Assembly: GCF_033958435.1 (NCBI RefSeq) | Contig: NC_134137.1 | Location: forward strand, 62,822,001 to 62,886,000 | Source of the DNA: Carettochelys insculpta | Taxonomy: Eukaryota > Chordata > Testudines > Carettochelyidae | Direction: 5' to 3' | Length of the DNA: 64,000 bases | Shown here: positions 32,490 to 43,470 of the stretch, in pieces | How the letters are laid out: every line of letters begins with the position of its first letter | Numbering within the stretch: the stretch's first letter is position 1 | The notes under the pieces: generated by a model | What the model was told of the DNA's origin: nothing | The model's database searches: none | The model's input: only the letters and a program-made list of their open reading frames with translations | Program-made: the position numbers and the translations under genes

Positions 32490-32875
32490 ATGATTTAGGC
32501 TTGGCTAGTCTACAGAAAAGAAGTGTGAGGGGGGATTTGATAGCAGCCTTCAACTACCTGAAGGGGGATTGCAAAGAGGATGGACAGAGGCTGTTTTCAG
32601 TGATGACTGATGACAGATAGACTGAGGAGCAATGGTCTCAGGCTGCAGTGGGAGAGGTCTAGGCTGGATATTAGGAAAAGCTGTTTCACCAGGAGGATGA
32701 GGAAGCACTGGAATAGGTTACCTAGGGTGGTAATAGAATCTTCTTCCCCAGAGGTTTTTAGATCCAGGTTTGACAAGGTCCTAACTAGGATGATTTAGTT
32801 GGGATTGGTCCTGCTTTCAGCAGGGAGTTAGACTAGATGACCTGCTGAGGGTCCTTCCAACCCTATGATTCTGTG
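32490..32875 (+). mobile_element. CR1 LINE 3' fragment
   Basis: Two overlapping frames (32,435-32,620 and 32,610-32,798) give '[23 protein letters not shown]' then 'RSNGLRLQWERSRLDIRKSCFTRR', the end of CR1 ORF2 with a small frameshift near 32,612. The 3' UTR 'gactagatgacctgctgagg' and 'ccctatgattctgtg' follow. Confidence 0.85.
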
Positions 32876-33983
32876 TGCTTTTGTCCTTTACTGAAGTAGC
32901 TCTCACCTCTACTATCACGTCTCCTGCCCAGCAGGAAATATCTCTTGAAGAACAATCAGTTTCACATATACAAAGTAAGAAGTACTTTGTTCTAGGACTG
33001 AGTACTGTTTAAGCAGATCTAGGAGTCATTGTGGCCCACAAGCAAGAAGTGAGTCAACAATGTGATTCTATTAAAAAAAAAAAAAAAAGCAAACATCATT
33101 CTGGGCTGCATTAACAGAAGTGTCATAAGCAAGACATGAGAAGCAGTTCTTCCACTATACTATGCACTAATTAGACCTCACCTTGAGTGTTGTGTTCACC
33201 ACATCTATGTTCTGGGCATCACTTTTTGAGAAAGAAGTGGAGAAATTGGAGATGGCCTAGAGAAGAGCAATAAAAATTATTAATGGTCTAAAAACAACCT
33301 AGCAGGGACAATTGAAAGAACTGGGTTTGTTTAGTTTAGAAAAGAGAAGACTGAGAAGGGGATATGATAGCAGCTCTCAAGTATTTAAGATATTGTTATG
33401 AGGAGGCAGAAAGAATATTCTCCTTAACACCTGAGGGTGCGAAAAGAAGCAATGGGCTTAAGTTGCATCAGTGGAGGTTTCCATTGGACTTTAGGAAAAA
33501 TTTCCTAGTTAGTTAAGCACTGGAATAAATTGCCTATGGAGGTTGTGGAATCTAGATATTTAAGAACAAGTTAAACATCTTCAGGGATGATCTGGATCAT
33601 GGTTTCCCAAACTGGGGAGAGTGCCCCCCTGGGGGGTGCATGAAGAAATTCCTGGGGGAGGCATAAGGTGACACCCCCCCACCGTCATTCCACCAAACGC
33701 CAAGAGAGAGCCGGCTGTTGCTTCTGGCTCTCAGCCTATGCCATTTTACGTGGGTGACCTGGCACAGCTGCTATAAAAAATAGGCAGCCCGCGAAGACCC
33801 ATGTGGAGCTAGCTGCCTCCTGCAAAGGTGAGTGTGGATGGGCAGCAGGGAGGAGGAGGAGAATGGAGTTAGATGCCAGGGCTGAGAGTGCCTGGCTCAG
33901 GGGAGGAGGATGGGGATGGGGTAAGAGCCGGGGGCTGGTGGTGCCTGGCTTTGGGAGAGGGAAGGGACTTGGGTGACTTAGAG

Positions 33984-34325
33984 GTGATTTAAGAGCAGCC
34001 TTCAACTTCCTGAAGGGGAGCTCTAAAAAGGAAAGTGAGAAACTGTTCTCAGTGGTGTCAGATGGCAGAACAAGGAGTAATGGTCTGAAGTTGAAGAGGA
34101 AGAGGTGTAGGTTAGATATTAGGAAAAACTACTTCACCAGGCGGGTGGTGAAGCACTGGAATGCGTTGCCTAGAGAAGTGGTGGATTCTCCATCCCTTGA
34201 GGTTTTTAAGTCCTGGCTGGACAAGGTCCTGGCTGGAATGACTTAGTAGGGGTTGATCCTGCTTGAAGCAGGGGGCTGGACTAGATGACCTCCTGAGGTC
34301 CCTTCCAGCCCTGTGATTCTGTGAT
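33984..34325 (+). mobile_element. Young CR1 3' fragment inside the hAT
   Basis: The frame 34,052-34,246 reads '[20 protein letters not shown]', 'RVVKHWNALPREVVDSPSLEVFKSWLDKVLAGMT' and a stop, with an intact 3' UTR ending 'ccctgtgattctgtgattctg'. It is much better preserved than the outer CR1. Confidence 0.9.
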
Positions 34326-34329
34326 TCTG

Positions 34330-34900
34330 GGTGGGTAGCTCATGGCTTGTGGAGCTTGAGCGGCTGGCTTGTGGGGCTCAGGGTGGTGGCTGGCCCCAGC
34401 AGTGTGGGGTTTGGGCAGGCAGCTGGCCCTGGCAGTGCGGGGCTTGGGTGAATGGGCAGGCAGGTGGGCAACTGGCCCTGGCAGCACGGGGCTCGGGCAG
34501 GCAGCTCAGGTGGCTGGCTCACAGCTCAGGTGGGCAGCTGAGGCAGCGGGCAGGTAGGTGGCTGGTCCTGCCAGCGTGGGGCCTGGGCTGCTGGTGGGTG
34601 GGCAGCTGGTCCTGGCAGTGAGAGGCTCGGGTGGGCAGCTGGCCCGCAGCTTGCGGGGCTCAGGCATCTGATAAGTGGGCAGCTGGTCCTGGAAGCATGG
34701 GGCCCTGGCATCTGGCGGGCAGCTGGCCCCAGTGGCTGGTGGGCAGGTGGGCAGCTGGCCCTGGCAGCGCTGGGTTTGGTCAGCTCGAGTAGGCAGCTCT
34801 GGCAGCACAGTGCTCAGACAGGCAAACTTGAAGCTGGAGCTGGAAGCTCTGGCAGCTGGCATGGGGCTCAGGCAGCTGGCCAGCTGGGGCTGTACCAGGC
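34330..34900 (+). repeat. 'ggcagctggccctggcag' minisatellite
   Basis: Irregular repeats of ggcagctggccctggcagc, gggctcgggcaggcagct and similar. It begins directly after the young CR1's tail. Long frames here are repeat-derived. Confidence 0.75.
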
Positions 34901-35214
34901 ACCCGCAAAGAGTCAAGAAAAACTATTTGTGCTTATTTTTAATTTTAATAACATTTTTATATCAAGTTTTATATCAACTTAATCTTAAATTATGAATTGA
35001 ATTTTTTTGCTGAAAGGGGAGTTGGATGGTGGTAAAGAAGAAGTGTGGGGGGAGCATGGTGATTTCTCAAAAATCAAAAGTGGGGCGTGATGCCAAAAAG
35101 GTTGGGAACCGCTGATCTAGATGGTGCTTGGTCCTGCTGTGAGTGCAATGGGTTGGACTCAGCTGCTCAAGGTCCCTTCCAGTTCTAGTATTCTATGATT
35201 CCTTTTAACTAACA

Positions 35215-36010
35215 GTTTCACCCAGCCAATGAAAAAACAATGAAAGACCAGCTGTACGGAGAAACAGAATAGAGAAAGGAAACAACACAATAAAGCCGTT
35301 CCAAGACCAACCCGACGTATTGGAGGCAGCTACACATCAGAAACTGTGAGTGATTTTAGGACCTTCCATTTCTCAAATTTTAAAATTTGGTCAAAAATGT
35401 GCTTTGGCCTGATATTAAGAATATAAGGGCTCAGCCTGCATGTATGTTTTACATGTTATGCTTTTTTCAAAGCTTAAAAGGAATATACCAAATCTGGGTC
35501 TGTAAATTTAAGAGAGGTAAACACAAGGCCACTGATGGGGGCGAGTTTAAAAGGGGCAGGTGCCTCAGGGACAAGCGATTTAAAAGGGCCCAGGGCTTTG
35601 GGCCCCATCACCGGTACTGTGGCAGCAGTGGCTGCTGGAACCGCCGGCCTTTTTAGTTGCTGCTGAAGCCCCACATGGTGTGGTCCAGGCAGTGCTGAGG
35701 GCTGCCTGCCTCCAGCCATGCTCCTCTGCCCAAGGCCCTACCCCTTCTGAGGGACCCAGAGTCAAACACCATCACATTGGTCAGGGCCTGTTGCCAGCCT
35801 TGTGGGTACATAAACTAGAAGCTAATCATTTAAGGCATTCTTTTGTGTTTCCATGGCCTTATTTGGAGACTGGCTCAACCTGGCCTCTGAGTACACAGAA
35901 ACATGCTTAGACACTGAAGTAATATCTGATGCAGGAAGTGTGGGTGGTTGTCCTGTTATAAGTGACTGAGCCTTGGAGTAATGGGGAGTAAAAATAAATG
36001 CAATCTATAA
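35215..36010. repeat. Intergenic; third copy of the GC-rich dispersed repeat
   Basis: About 35,520-35,790 matches the blocks at 6,950-7,260 and 7,505-7,765 ('tttaaaagggcccagggct', 'gctgaagccccacatgg', 'ggcagtgctgaggg', 'aaggccctaccccttctg'). The remainder shows nothing. Confidence 0.5.
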
Positions 36011-36424
36011 ATGTAACCCTTCTGCCAGGCGATACTGAAAACAACAAGGGCTGGCACAGTAAAAGACTGCTCTGTAACTGGTGTTCTTGGAGATGCGTGG
36101 CTCAGGTCCATTCCTAGCTGGGTGTGTGCGGGTGCACACCCAGTCGCTGGAAGCTTTTTGCCCTAGCCGGTAGCCATAGGGTCAGTGCAGTGCCTCTTGG
36201 ATTGGCGCCAGTATGGAGACCAACATATGCACCGCCCACCCCCGCCCCTGCCCCTGCTCAGTCCCTCCTTGCTGGCTACTCCAACAGTGGGGAAGACGGG
36301 AGGCTCTTGGAATGGACATGAGCAACACATCTCGAAGAACACCAGTTACAGAACAGGTAATTGTCTTGTCTTCTTCAAATCACTGCTCCTGTCCATTCCA
36401 AGCTGGGTGAATACAAACCAATGT

Positions 36425-36814
36425 CTAGGAGGTGGGGTCAGAGCCCTGAACAGGCTGCAGGACAGCCCTGCCCACTACAGCGTCTTCCCATGTGTGCTGC
36501 GTCAAAATATAATGTGCTGTAAACATATGAACAGAGGACCAGGTGGCCGCCCTACAGATGTCCTGGATAGGCACCTGCACCAAATACACCACAAACAATG
36601 CCTGCGCTCTCGTGGAGTGTGCCCTAACTGGAGAGGGAGGAACCCCCACGAGCGTGTAACACTCCTTGATGCAAGTCACTGTCCAGAAGGAAATCCTCTG
36701 GGAGGAGACCAGAAGGCCCTTCATCCTATCAGCAACTGCCACAAAGAGTTGCTGTGTTCCTCTAAAGGGCCTAGTCCTATCCATATAGAAGGCCAGCATC
36801 CTCCTAACATCCAA
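36425..36814 (-). pseudogene. DIRS tyrosine recombinase, C-terminal part
   Basis: 129 residues with 'LDVRRxLAFYMDRT'-like opening (MDVRRMLAFYMDRTRPFRG), 'GLLVSSQRISFWTV', then 'RAHSTRAQAL' and 'DICRAATWSSVHMFTAHY'. These hold the catalytic His-x-x-Arg box and the tail before the catalytic Tyr, as in DIRS/Ngaro recombinases, which join circular cDNA into the genome. The N-terminal part of the domain is lost or out of frame. Confidence 0.85.
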
Positions 36815-37047
36815 GCTGTGTAAACATTGCTCCCTTGGGAAGGCAAGGGGCTTTGGGTAAAAACTGGTAGGGAACCGTCTTGGTTACCATGCAACACAGA
36901 GACCATCTTAAGTAAAAGCGTGGGGTGAGGTCTCAGCCGAACCTTATCCTTGTGAAACACTGTGTACAAGGGGTCCACTGAAAGTGCCCTTAATTCAGAT
37001 ACCCTCCTGGCTGAGGTGATTGCCCCAAAAATATGCTGTTTTGTAAC

Positions 37048-37790
37048 TCAGAAACAGGAGGGAGCAGGTAGCCAGGGGTTCAAAGGGGGGGCCCCATAAG
37101 CTTGGCTAACACCACATTGAGATCCCACAAGGGCAGTGGTGCCTGAACCTGGGGCCAGGTGTCCAGATGCAGGAATAGCTTCACCTTGCCTGCGTAGGTG
37201 GGCCGCTACTACTGCCATGCATTTGGTGAAGACCCTTGAGGCCACAGACAGACCGAAAGGCAGGACTGTGAACTGGTAATGGTTTCTATCTGCCATAAAC
37301 CTGAGACACCTCCAGTGAGGAGGGTAGATTGCGTTTGGAAATATGCGCCCTGTAAGTCGAGACCCGGCAACCAATCCCCCGGCTCCAGCGTCGGGAGTAT
37401 AAGACCCAGGGATCTCATACAAAACTTTACCTTTTTCACAAACTCATTAAGACCTCTTAGGTCCAGGATGTCTCTCAAACCCTCCTTTGGTTTCAGAATT
37501 AGGAAATACCAGGAATAAAACCCCGATCCCCTGAACCTGGGAGGAACTGCTTCTATGGCCCCAGAACTCAGGAAGGATTGCAATTCCTGCCATAACACAA
37601 ACTTGTGAGAGGCATCCCTGAAGAGGGACAGGGAAGGGGGTTGGGAAGTGGGATAGGAAGAGAACTGAATGGCATATCCCCTCTCTACCGTACAACGGAC
37701 CCTCCAGTCTATGGTGATGCTGCACCACATAGGGTAAAAGGGGGGTAGGCGGAATGAAAAAAATGGGGATGCTGGAGTGGGTGAGATCAA
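37048..37790 (-). pseudogene. DIRS reverse transcriptase remnant
   Basis: The frame 37,790-37,209 reads 'GAIEAVPPRFRGSGFYSWYFLILKPKEGLRDILDLRGLNEFVKKVKF' and 'LEPGDWLPGLDLQGAYF', with the first catalytic Asp in 'GLDLQGAYF'. The alternative frame 37,422-37,048 continues with 'CLRFMADRNHYQFTVLPFGLSVASRVFTKCM', so a frameshift lies near 37,300. The later RT Asp pair and RNase H are not recognisable. Confidence 0.85.
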
Positions 37791-37999
37791 TTAGACGCTC
37801 CTGATTGTGCCATCAAAACTGCGGTTTGGGTCCCTGTGGGCCCTTCTGGTGGCCCTGAGGTTGGTGGCCTGAACGACACCTGCCTGTCCTGTTCTGCCTT
37901 CTACTGCCATCCCTTTGTGCCTCCAGAAACTGTCTTTGCTGAGGACGGGGGTTAAAATGTCTGCGTTGGTTGGCAGGTGTATGCAGGCCCAAGGAGCAG

Positions 38000-40378
38000 A
38001 GCATGGCCATAGAGTCTTTCAGATTATGCAGTCTTTTATCGGTCTTATCTCAAAATAGGGTAGGGCCATCAACGGGGAGGTCCTGGATCATCTGCTGGAC
38101 CTCATGAGGCAGGCTGGAAACCTGCAAGCAAGGACCCTTGTGCATTGCCACTCCAGAGGCAATAATCCTCCTGGCAGCGTCTGTAGCATCCAATGCTGCC
38201 TGCAGGGTCACCCTTGAAATCAGTTTGTTTCCTCCACCACGGCTGGGAAGTCCTGCTTGGCTTTGGGTGGCACCATTTCAGAGAACCTAGACTGGGTGCT
38301 GGCTGTATTACAGGCATACCTGCTAACCAGAGCCTGCTGGTTAGCAATTCTTAATTGCAACCCTCCCATTGAATAGACCTTCCTCCCATAGAGGTCCAAG
38401 CATTTAGCTTCTCTATTTTTCGGGGAGGGACCCGGGAACCCTTGGCTCTCTCTAAGGTTAGCAGCATCCACTGCCAGGGAGTCAGGTGGGGTGGGGGTGC
38501 ATGAACAAATGTCCATTGCCCTGGGATGGGACAAAGTACCATCTCTTATTCCTACAGGCTGCAGGAAGGGCAGAAACAGGGGTCTGCCAGACCGTTTTAG
38601 CCATAGTGACAATTGTTTTGATTATGGGCAGAGCCACCCTGGTGGGGCCTGCGAAGGACAAAATGTCTGACAGGGTCCATTTCATCCCGGATCTCTTCCG
38701 CTTGCACCCCAAGTTTCAGTCCACTCTCCTAAGGAGGTGTTGAAAAGCCCTGCCATCCTCCAATACAGGCGAGGCGATGAATCTGCCAAAGCCTCATCTG
38801 GAGAGGTAGAAGATGTAGTCCTTGAACCTACATTTGGAGGAGAAGGGCAGTAGAGACCTGTTCAGGCATGTGGCCATGGAAATTATGGACAAACTGGGGG
38901 TGGGGACACCATAGGCAGAGCTGGCATAGGCACTGGATGGCCTGAAAACCTGGCCACAGGAGGCATAGACAGCATCATTATAGCTCCCTGCAGTTGGGTC
39001 GGTGCCGGTGCTTGGGCCAGTGCTTGCCCCATTGGCACCTGCGGTACAATTACGGATGGCACCAGCATCAAAGGGGTCCAGTCCCACTGCAATGGTGCTG
39101 ATGATGGTGCCGAGGTCAACGCTGATGAGATAGAAGTTGGCTGTCCACTATGACCACAACTCCACTATGACTGCCACTACCTGTCTTTTTTCCAGTGGTG
39201 GGGCACCCAGTGATGCCGACAGTGCCAAGCGCAGGATTGGCGGGACCTCCAGCACCATTACAGGCACTCCAGTGGCCTGGCTCTGCACCCCATAGAATGC
39301 CCATGAGGTCCTGAAGGGCCACTGCTGAGTTGCCTGCAAAGCTGGCGGCCAACCGTATCGTCCCAGCGACAACTACAATGCCTGCAACAGCTATGGTGCA
39401 ACCTTCTCGAGCTCCCGCTCCATCCAGAGCTCAAGTAGGAGTCTGACTCTGACACTGATTCAGGGCAGATGACCACAGCAGAGCCATTGGAGTTGGCGCC
39501 GATGTCATGTGTGCTGGGGCCGGGGCCGGGGCCGATGCCAGTGCCAGTGCCAGTGCCAGTGCCAGAATATAGGGCACCTGAAACTGACCCATGGTCTGTT
39601 GGGTCAGCACCGGAGCACTCAGCACCAAATATGGTGTCAGTGCTGGTGTTGACATGAGTGCAGGGGTTGGTGCCGGTGTCACATCCATGAGCCCCGATCA
39701 CTCCGTTTCAGTGCTACAGCGTCTGCCCTCCATAGATGGAGAAGGACCTGGCCCCATCATCCATAGCAGTCCCTGTGTCGCACCAAATGTCTCCAGTGTT
39801 GAAGGCAAGTCTAGTGCCTGTGGGCTCCCACTCCGTACCAGCTTTAACAAACGCATCTCCTGCCCTTCAGCAGTGTGCGCTGGAGCCTTGGACCTGAGGC
39901 TACCCCGTTTCTTTGGTGATCAATGCCTCTCGTGCCTCCTCGTCTTCATCGGCACCAGAGATTGATTCCTATGGCACCGAGAAGGCGACAGCGCCTGTAT
40001 CGGCTCTCAGTGCCAAGAGTCCTTAGGCGGCACTGTGGTTGACGACGCCAGTGCGCTTTGCACTGAGGAGGCTCCACTCTCTGCTCCTGCTGAAGACGCT
40101 CGAGACCTAAGATCCACGTCCATTAAGAGGACTTTAAAGCATTGGGCCCTGTCTTTCAAAGTTCTGGGCTTAAAGGCCTTACAAATAGGACAGTGAACAC
40201 GCAAGTGTCCTTCCCCCCAAAGCAAATCAAACAAGCTGAACGGGGGCCACTTTTTGGCATGCATTTGCTGCATTTTAACAAGTCTCAAAGCCTGGGGAGC
40301 CAGGCATTGCCCAGCGCTGAGGTGCTGAGGGGGGCGGAAAGCCCTGCCTTGGCTATTAGTTAAAACACTAACTATCAA
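38000..40378 (-). pseudogene. DIRS gag-like region, decayed
   Basis: Several minus-strand frames in different phases (40,378-40,007; 39,701-39,258; 39,087-38,794; 38,612-38,220) cover the place of the DIRS gag ORF. The first has a Cys/His cluster ('HCPICKAFKPRTLKDRAQC'). A (gtgcca)n microsatellite at about 39,538-39,565 lies inside. No single frame spans the region, so it is a pseudogene; identity rests mainly on position. Confidence 0.6.
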
Positions 40379-40837
40379 GTGCTAAACTATTTACACTTCT
40401 TCGAGAACTATTTACGCTACAATAGGCTATTAGATAAAGTTTTGAGCATCGAAAGTAAGAGCTCCAATGACCAGCAGCGTGGTGAGAAGGAACTGAGCGG
40501 GGGGTCAGGAGGGTTGGGTGATGGGTCACCATATTGGCGCCACTCCAGGGGGCGCCGCACCAACCCTATAGCTACTGGCTAGGGCAAGAAGCTTCCAGAG
40601 ACTGGGTTTGCACCCATGCACACCCAACTTGGAATGGACATGAGTAATCACTCGAAGAAGAACTAGGGATTCCTTTCAACTATATAAAACAGAATTAGCT
40701 CAAGCCTTGAGCCAGTAATCTGGAAAAAAATGACACTTGCCTCTAAGAGGCTGTACTTACCTACTTGCAAGTCCTGAGTTCATTCCACTCCTGAGCCCTC
40801 TTCAGGCCCATTGCAGAAACTTTTCTCACATCTCTAG

Positions 40838-41055
40838 GGCTACGTCTACACATGCCCCAAACTTCGAAATGGCCATGCAAATGACCATTTCGAAGTTTAC
40901 TAATGAAGCGTTGAAATGCATATTCAGCGCTTCATTAGCATGCGGGCGGCAGCGGCGCTTCGAAATTGACATGCCTTGCCACCGCGCGGCGCGTCCAGAC
41001 GGGGCTCCTTTTTGAAAGGGCCCCGCCTACTTCGAAGTCCCCTTATTCCCATGGG
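40838..41055 (+). mobile_element. Half of a Harbinger MITE
   Basis: Begins 'ggctacgtctacacatgcccc' and follows the 41,390-41,782 MITE to its centre, including the spacer 'ccccgcctacttcgaagtccccttatt', in the opposite sense to the spacer of that copy. It stops just past the spacer where the palindrome arm starts at 41,056. Confidence 0.8.
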
Positions 41056-42116
41056 AATTGTGACACAGAGAGAATGTTTCATAATATTTTGTATGAATAT
41101 TTTGCATGCTTGAGCTTTCCCCTTGTGGTGCATGGTTAACTAGGTGCTGGCAGAAGAGTGGTTGCTCTTTACAGAGACACACAAATATATGACTGACACC
41201 TACGTGCCTGGCGGCCCATGCCCATGGAAAGTATCAGGAGAATGGACACTCCAGCTTCCTGGACATTTGACACCTAGCGACAAACAGCCATGGATGGCCC
41301 ACTCTCTTTAGGCAACCAGTTTTGTGTGACCAGCTGGAGCACAGAGGACTGGTGAGTATCCAGGTAGGCTTGTTAAATGTGGACTCCTAGGCCGTGTCTA
41401 CACGTGCCCCAAACTTCGAAATGGCCATGCAAATGACCATTTCGAAGTTTACTAATGAAGCGCTGAAATGCATATTCAGCGCTTCATTAGCATGCGGGCG
41501 GCAGCGGCGCTTCGAAATTGACGTGCCTTGCCGCCGCGTGGTGCGTCCAGACGGGGCTCCTTTTTGAAAGGGAATAAGGGGACTTCGAAGTAGGCGGGGC
41601 CCTTTCAAAAAGGAGCCCCGTCTGGACGCGCCGCGCGGCGGCAAGGCACGTCAATTTCGAAGCGCCGCTGCCGCCCGCGTGCTAATGAAGCGCTGAATAT
41701 GCATTTCAGCGCTTCATTAGTAAACTTCGAAATTGTCATTTGCATGGCCATTTCGAAGTTTGGGGCACGTGTAGACACGGCCTAGGAGTCCACATTTAAC
41801 AAGCCTACCTGGATACTCACCAGTCCTCTGTGCTCCAGCTGGTCATACAAAACTGGTTGCCTAAAGAGAGTGGGCCATCCATGGCTGTTTGTCGCTAGGT
41901 GTCAAATGTCCAGGAAGCTGGAGTGTCCATTCTCCTGATACTTTCCATGGGCATGGGCCGCCAGGCACGTAGGTGTCAGTCATATATTTGTGTGTCTCTG
42001 TAAAGAGCAACCACTCTTCTGCCAGCACCTAGTTAACCATGCACCACAAGGGGAAAGCTCAAGCATGCAAAATATTCATACAAAATATTATGAAACATTC
42101 TCTCTGTGTCACAATT
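41056..42116. repeat. 1,061-bp near-perfect palindrome
   Basis: Left arm 41,056-41,389 and right arm 41,783-42,116 are each 334 bp and read as reverse complements with one difference seen by eye ('tttgtgtgacc' versus 'tttgtatgacc'). The MITE at 41,390-41,782 forms the centre. The outer limits are 'aattgtgacac' and its inverse. No gene lies inside. Confidence 0.9.
41390..41782. mobile_element. 393-bp palindromic Harbinger MITE
   Basis: Runs from 'ggccgtgtctacacgtgccc' to its inverse. Its two halves are inverted copies around the asymmetric spacer 'aataaggggacttcgaagtaggcgggg'; at least four positions differ between halves (for example cgtggtgcg versus cgcggcgcg). No direct target duplication flanks it because the flanks are themselves inverted copies. 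Confidence 0.9.
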
Positions 42117-42119
42117 TGG

Positions 42120-43150
42120 ACCTTTAAAACACTTATCTATTTCACTTATGATGTAATTCAAAGACTAAAAGGGGCTTGTGCACATCCAGGCTTTGGTCTG
42201 GCTCAGAAAATGACCCTTAGGAGACAAAACATTAGTCAAATCATTGAGTTCCAGCATATACATATCACACATTTCCAGTCTACATTGCTTTTAATTTTAT
42301 TTATACGCTTTTGGATATTGCCTCCCCCCATTCATCGATGGGCCTGCAGTCACCATATGATGATGGGAAGGGTAAAAAGCTGAGAGGGATATAGCTCTTG
42401 CCCCCCTCATCCTCATTATGTAATCCCCCCCCACATCAGAACAAGAATCTGATGGAGCTGAGAGGGAACAGCCGTAGCCGCTTAAGAAGGGTAGAGGAAG
42501 AGCTGTTTTGGGATAAGAATGGCAGGCAAGAAGAAGCACTTGCAAAGATGGCACAGGTTTTGTAAAAGAAGGAGAAAGGGGGAAGAACTTCCCTCCAAAA
42601 ACTGAAAGTGGGCAACAAGGGAGGAGTGTACACAGATTTGACGTACTTGCTGTCTTGCACTGAAGTGACTTTTTTTTTTTTTAAAGTTCTGTGTTCATGC
42701 AGACCTGATAGTGGAAATAGCAGTTTGTGTGCCTTCATGTTATTTAATATAAGCTGATCAGGGAAATCCCAGGATCAATTAAGTGGGGGATGGGTTGTTC
42801 AAGAAAGGAAGGAAGCTGTGGACAGTTGTTCCATGGATTACATGGATCAACTGCTCAAAAGTTTGGCATTACAGTATTGCAGGTACCTCAGCCTTTCCAG
42901 CCGTTCCGGGGAGCGAGGGTATGTGTTTAGAGAGGATACGATTAAACTGTTTCAATCAAACTTTTTTTCATGTGGTGAAAATGCAGATTTGGGCTAACTG
43001 AAACATTTCAAAAATTTGTGCTGAATTTGTCAAATTGGTCCATTAAAAATAAAAATAAAAATGCTCCCCAAAAGTTTCAACCTGTTGTGTTTACATTTTA
43101 GTAGTGTTAAAAATTGTTTCATTCAAAATGACTTTTCATTTCAAATTTAA
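42120..43150. other. No gene seen
   Basis: AT-rich sequence with a T-run at about 42,669-42,682. No supported coding region. Confidence 0.5.
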
Positions 43151-43470
43151 CTTTCATAAGAACATAAGAACATAAGAATGGCCATACTGGGTCAGACAAA
43201 AGGTCCATCCAGCCCAGCATCCCATCTGCCGACGGTGGCCAATGCCAGGTGCCCCAGAGAAGGAGAACAGAAGACAATGATCAAGTGATTTATCTCCTGC
43301 CATCCATCTCCTGCCTTTGTTCTGAAGGCTAGGGCACCATACTTTATCCCTGGCTAATAGCCATTTATGGACCTAACCTGCAAAAATTTATCAAGCTCTT
43401 TTTTAAACCCTAATAGAGTCCTGGCCTTCACAGCCTCCTCGGGCAAGGAGTTCCACAGGTTGACTATGTG

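Larger units (their letters stand above)
33598..35114 (+). mobile_element. Non-autonomous hAT element with target duplication
   Basis: Ends 'catggtttcccaaactgggg' and (reversed) 'cagcggttcccaaccttttt' form hAT-type terminal inverted repeats. The 8-bp flanks are atctggat (33,590-33,597) and atctagat (35,115-35,122), 7 of 8 matching, the length expected for hAT. It encodes no transposase. Inside it lie a younger CR1 fragment and a tandem repeat. Confidence 0.85.
33005..35210 (+). mobile_element. Old CR1 LINE split by a hAT element
   Basis: CR1 3' sequence runs from about 33,005 ('agatctaggagtcattgtggcc') to 33,597 and resumes at 35,115 with 'atctagatggtgcttggtcctgctgtgagtgc', ending 'ttctatgatt'. 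The reading frame is decayed by many stops and an A-run at 33,075. The hAT insertion at 33,598-35,114 separates the two parts. Confidence 0.85.
36073..40665 (-). mobile_element. DIRS-like tyrosine-recombinase retrotransposon
   Basis: Near-complete but decayed 4.6-kb element. The ends form inverted terminal repeats of about 170 bp ('ctggtgttctt...gtccattcctagctggg' on the left, and reversed 'ctagttcttcttcgag...gtccattccaagttggg' from the right). A further piece of end-like sequence at 36,340-36,420 is where DIRS elements carry an internal complementary region. On the minus strand the order is gag-like, RT, then tyrosine recombinase. Confidence 0.85.

Noticed and set aside
38000..40378. Possible host zinc or Pro/Ala-rich protein on either strand
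   Set aside because: Position between DIRS end and DIRS RT, with several phases and a microsatellite, fits decayed gag better.
41056..42116. Assembly artefact (hairpin read-through) as explanation of the palindrome
   Set aside because: The MITE halves differ at several sites and the spacer is asymmetric, so the two halves are not copies of one read. Not fully excluded without reads.
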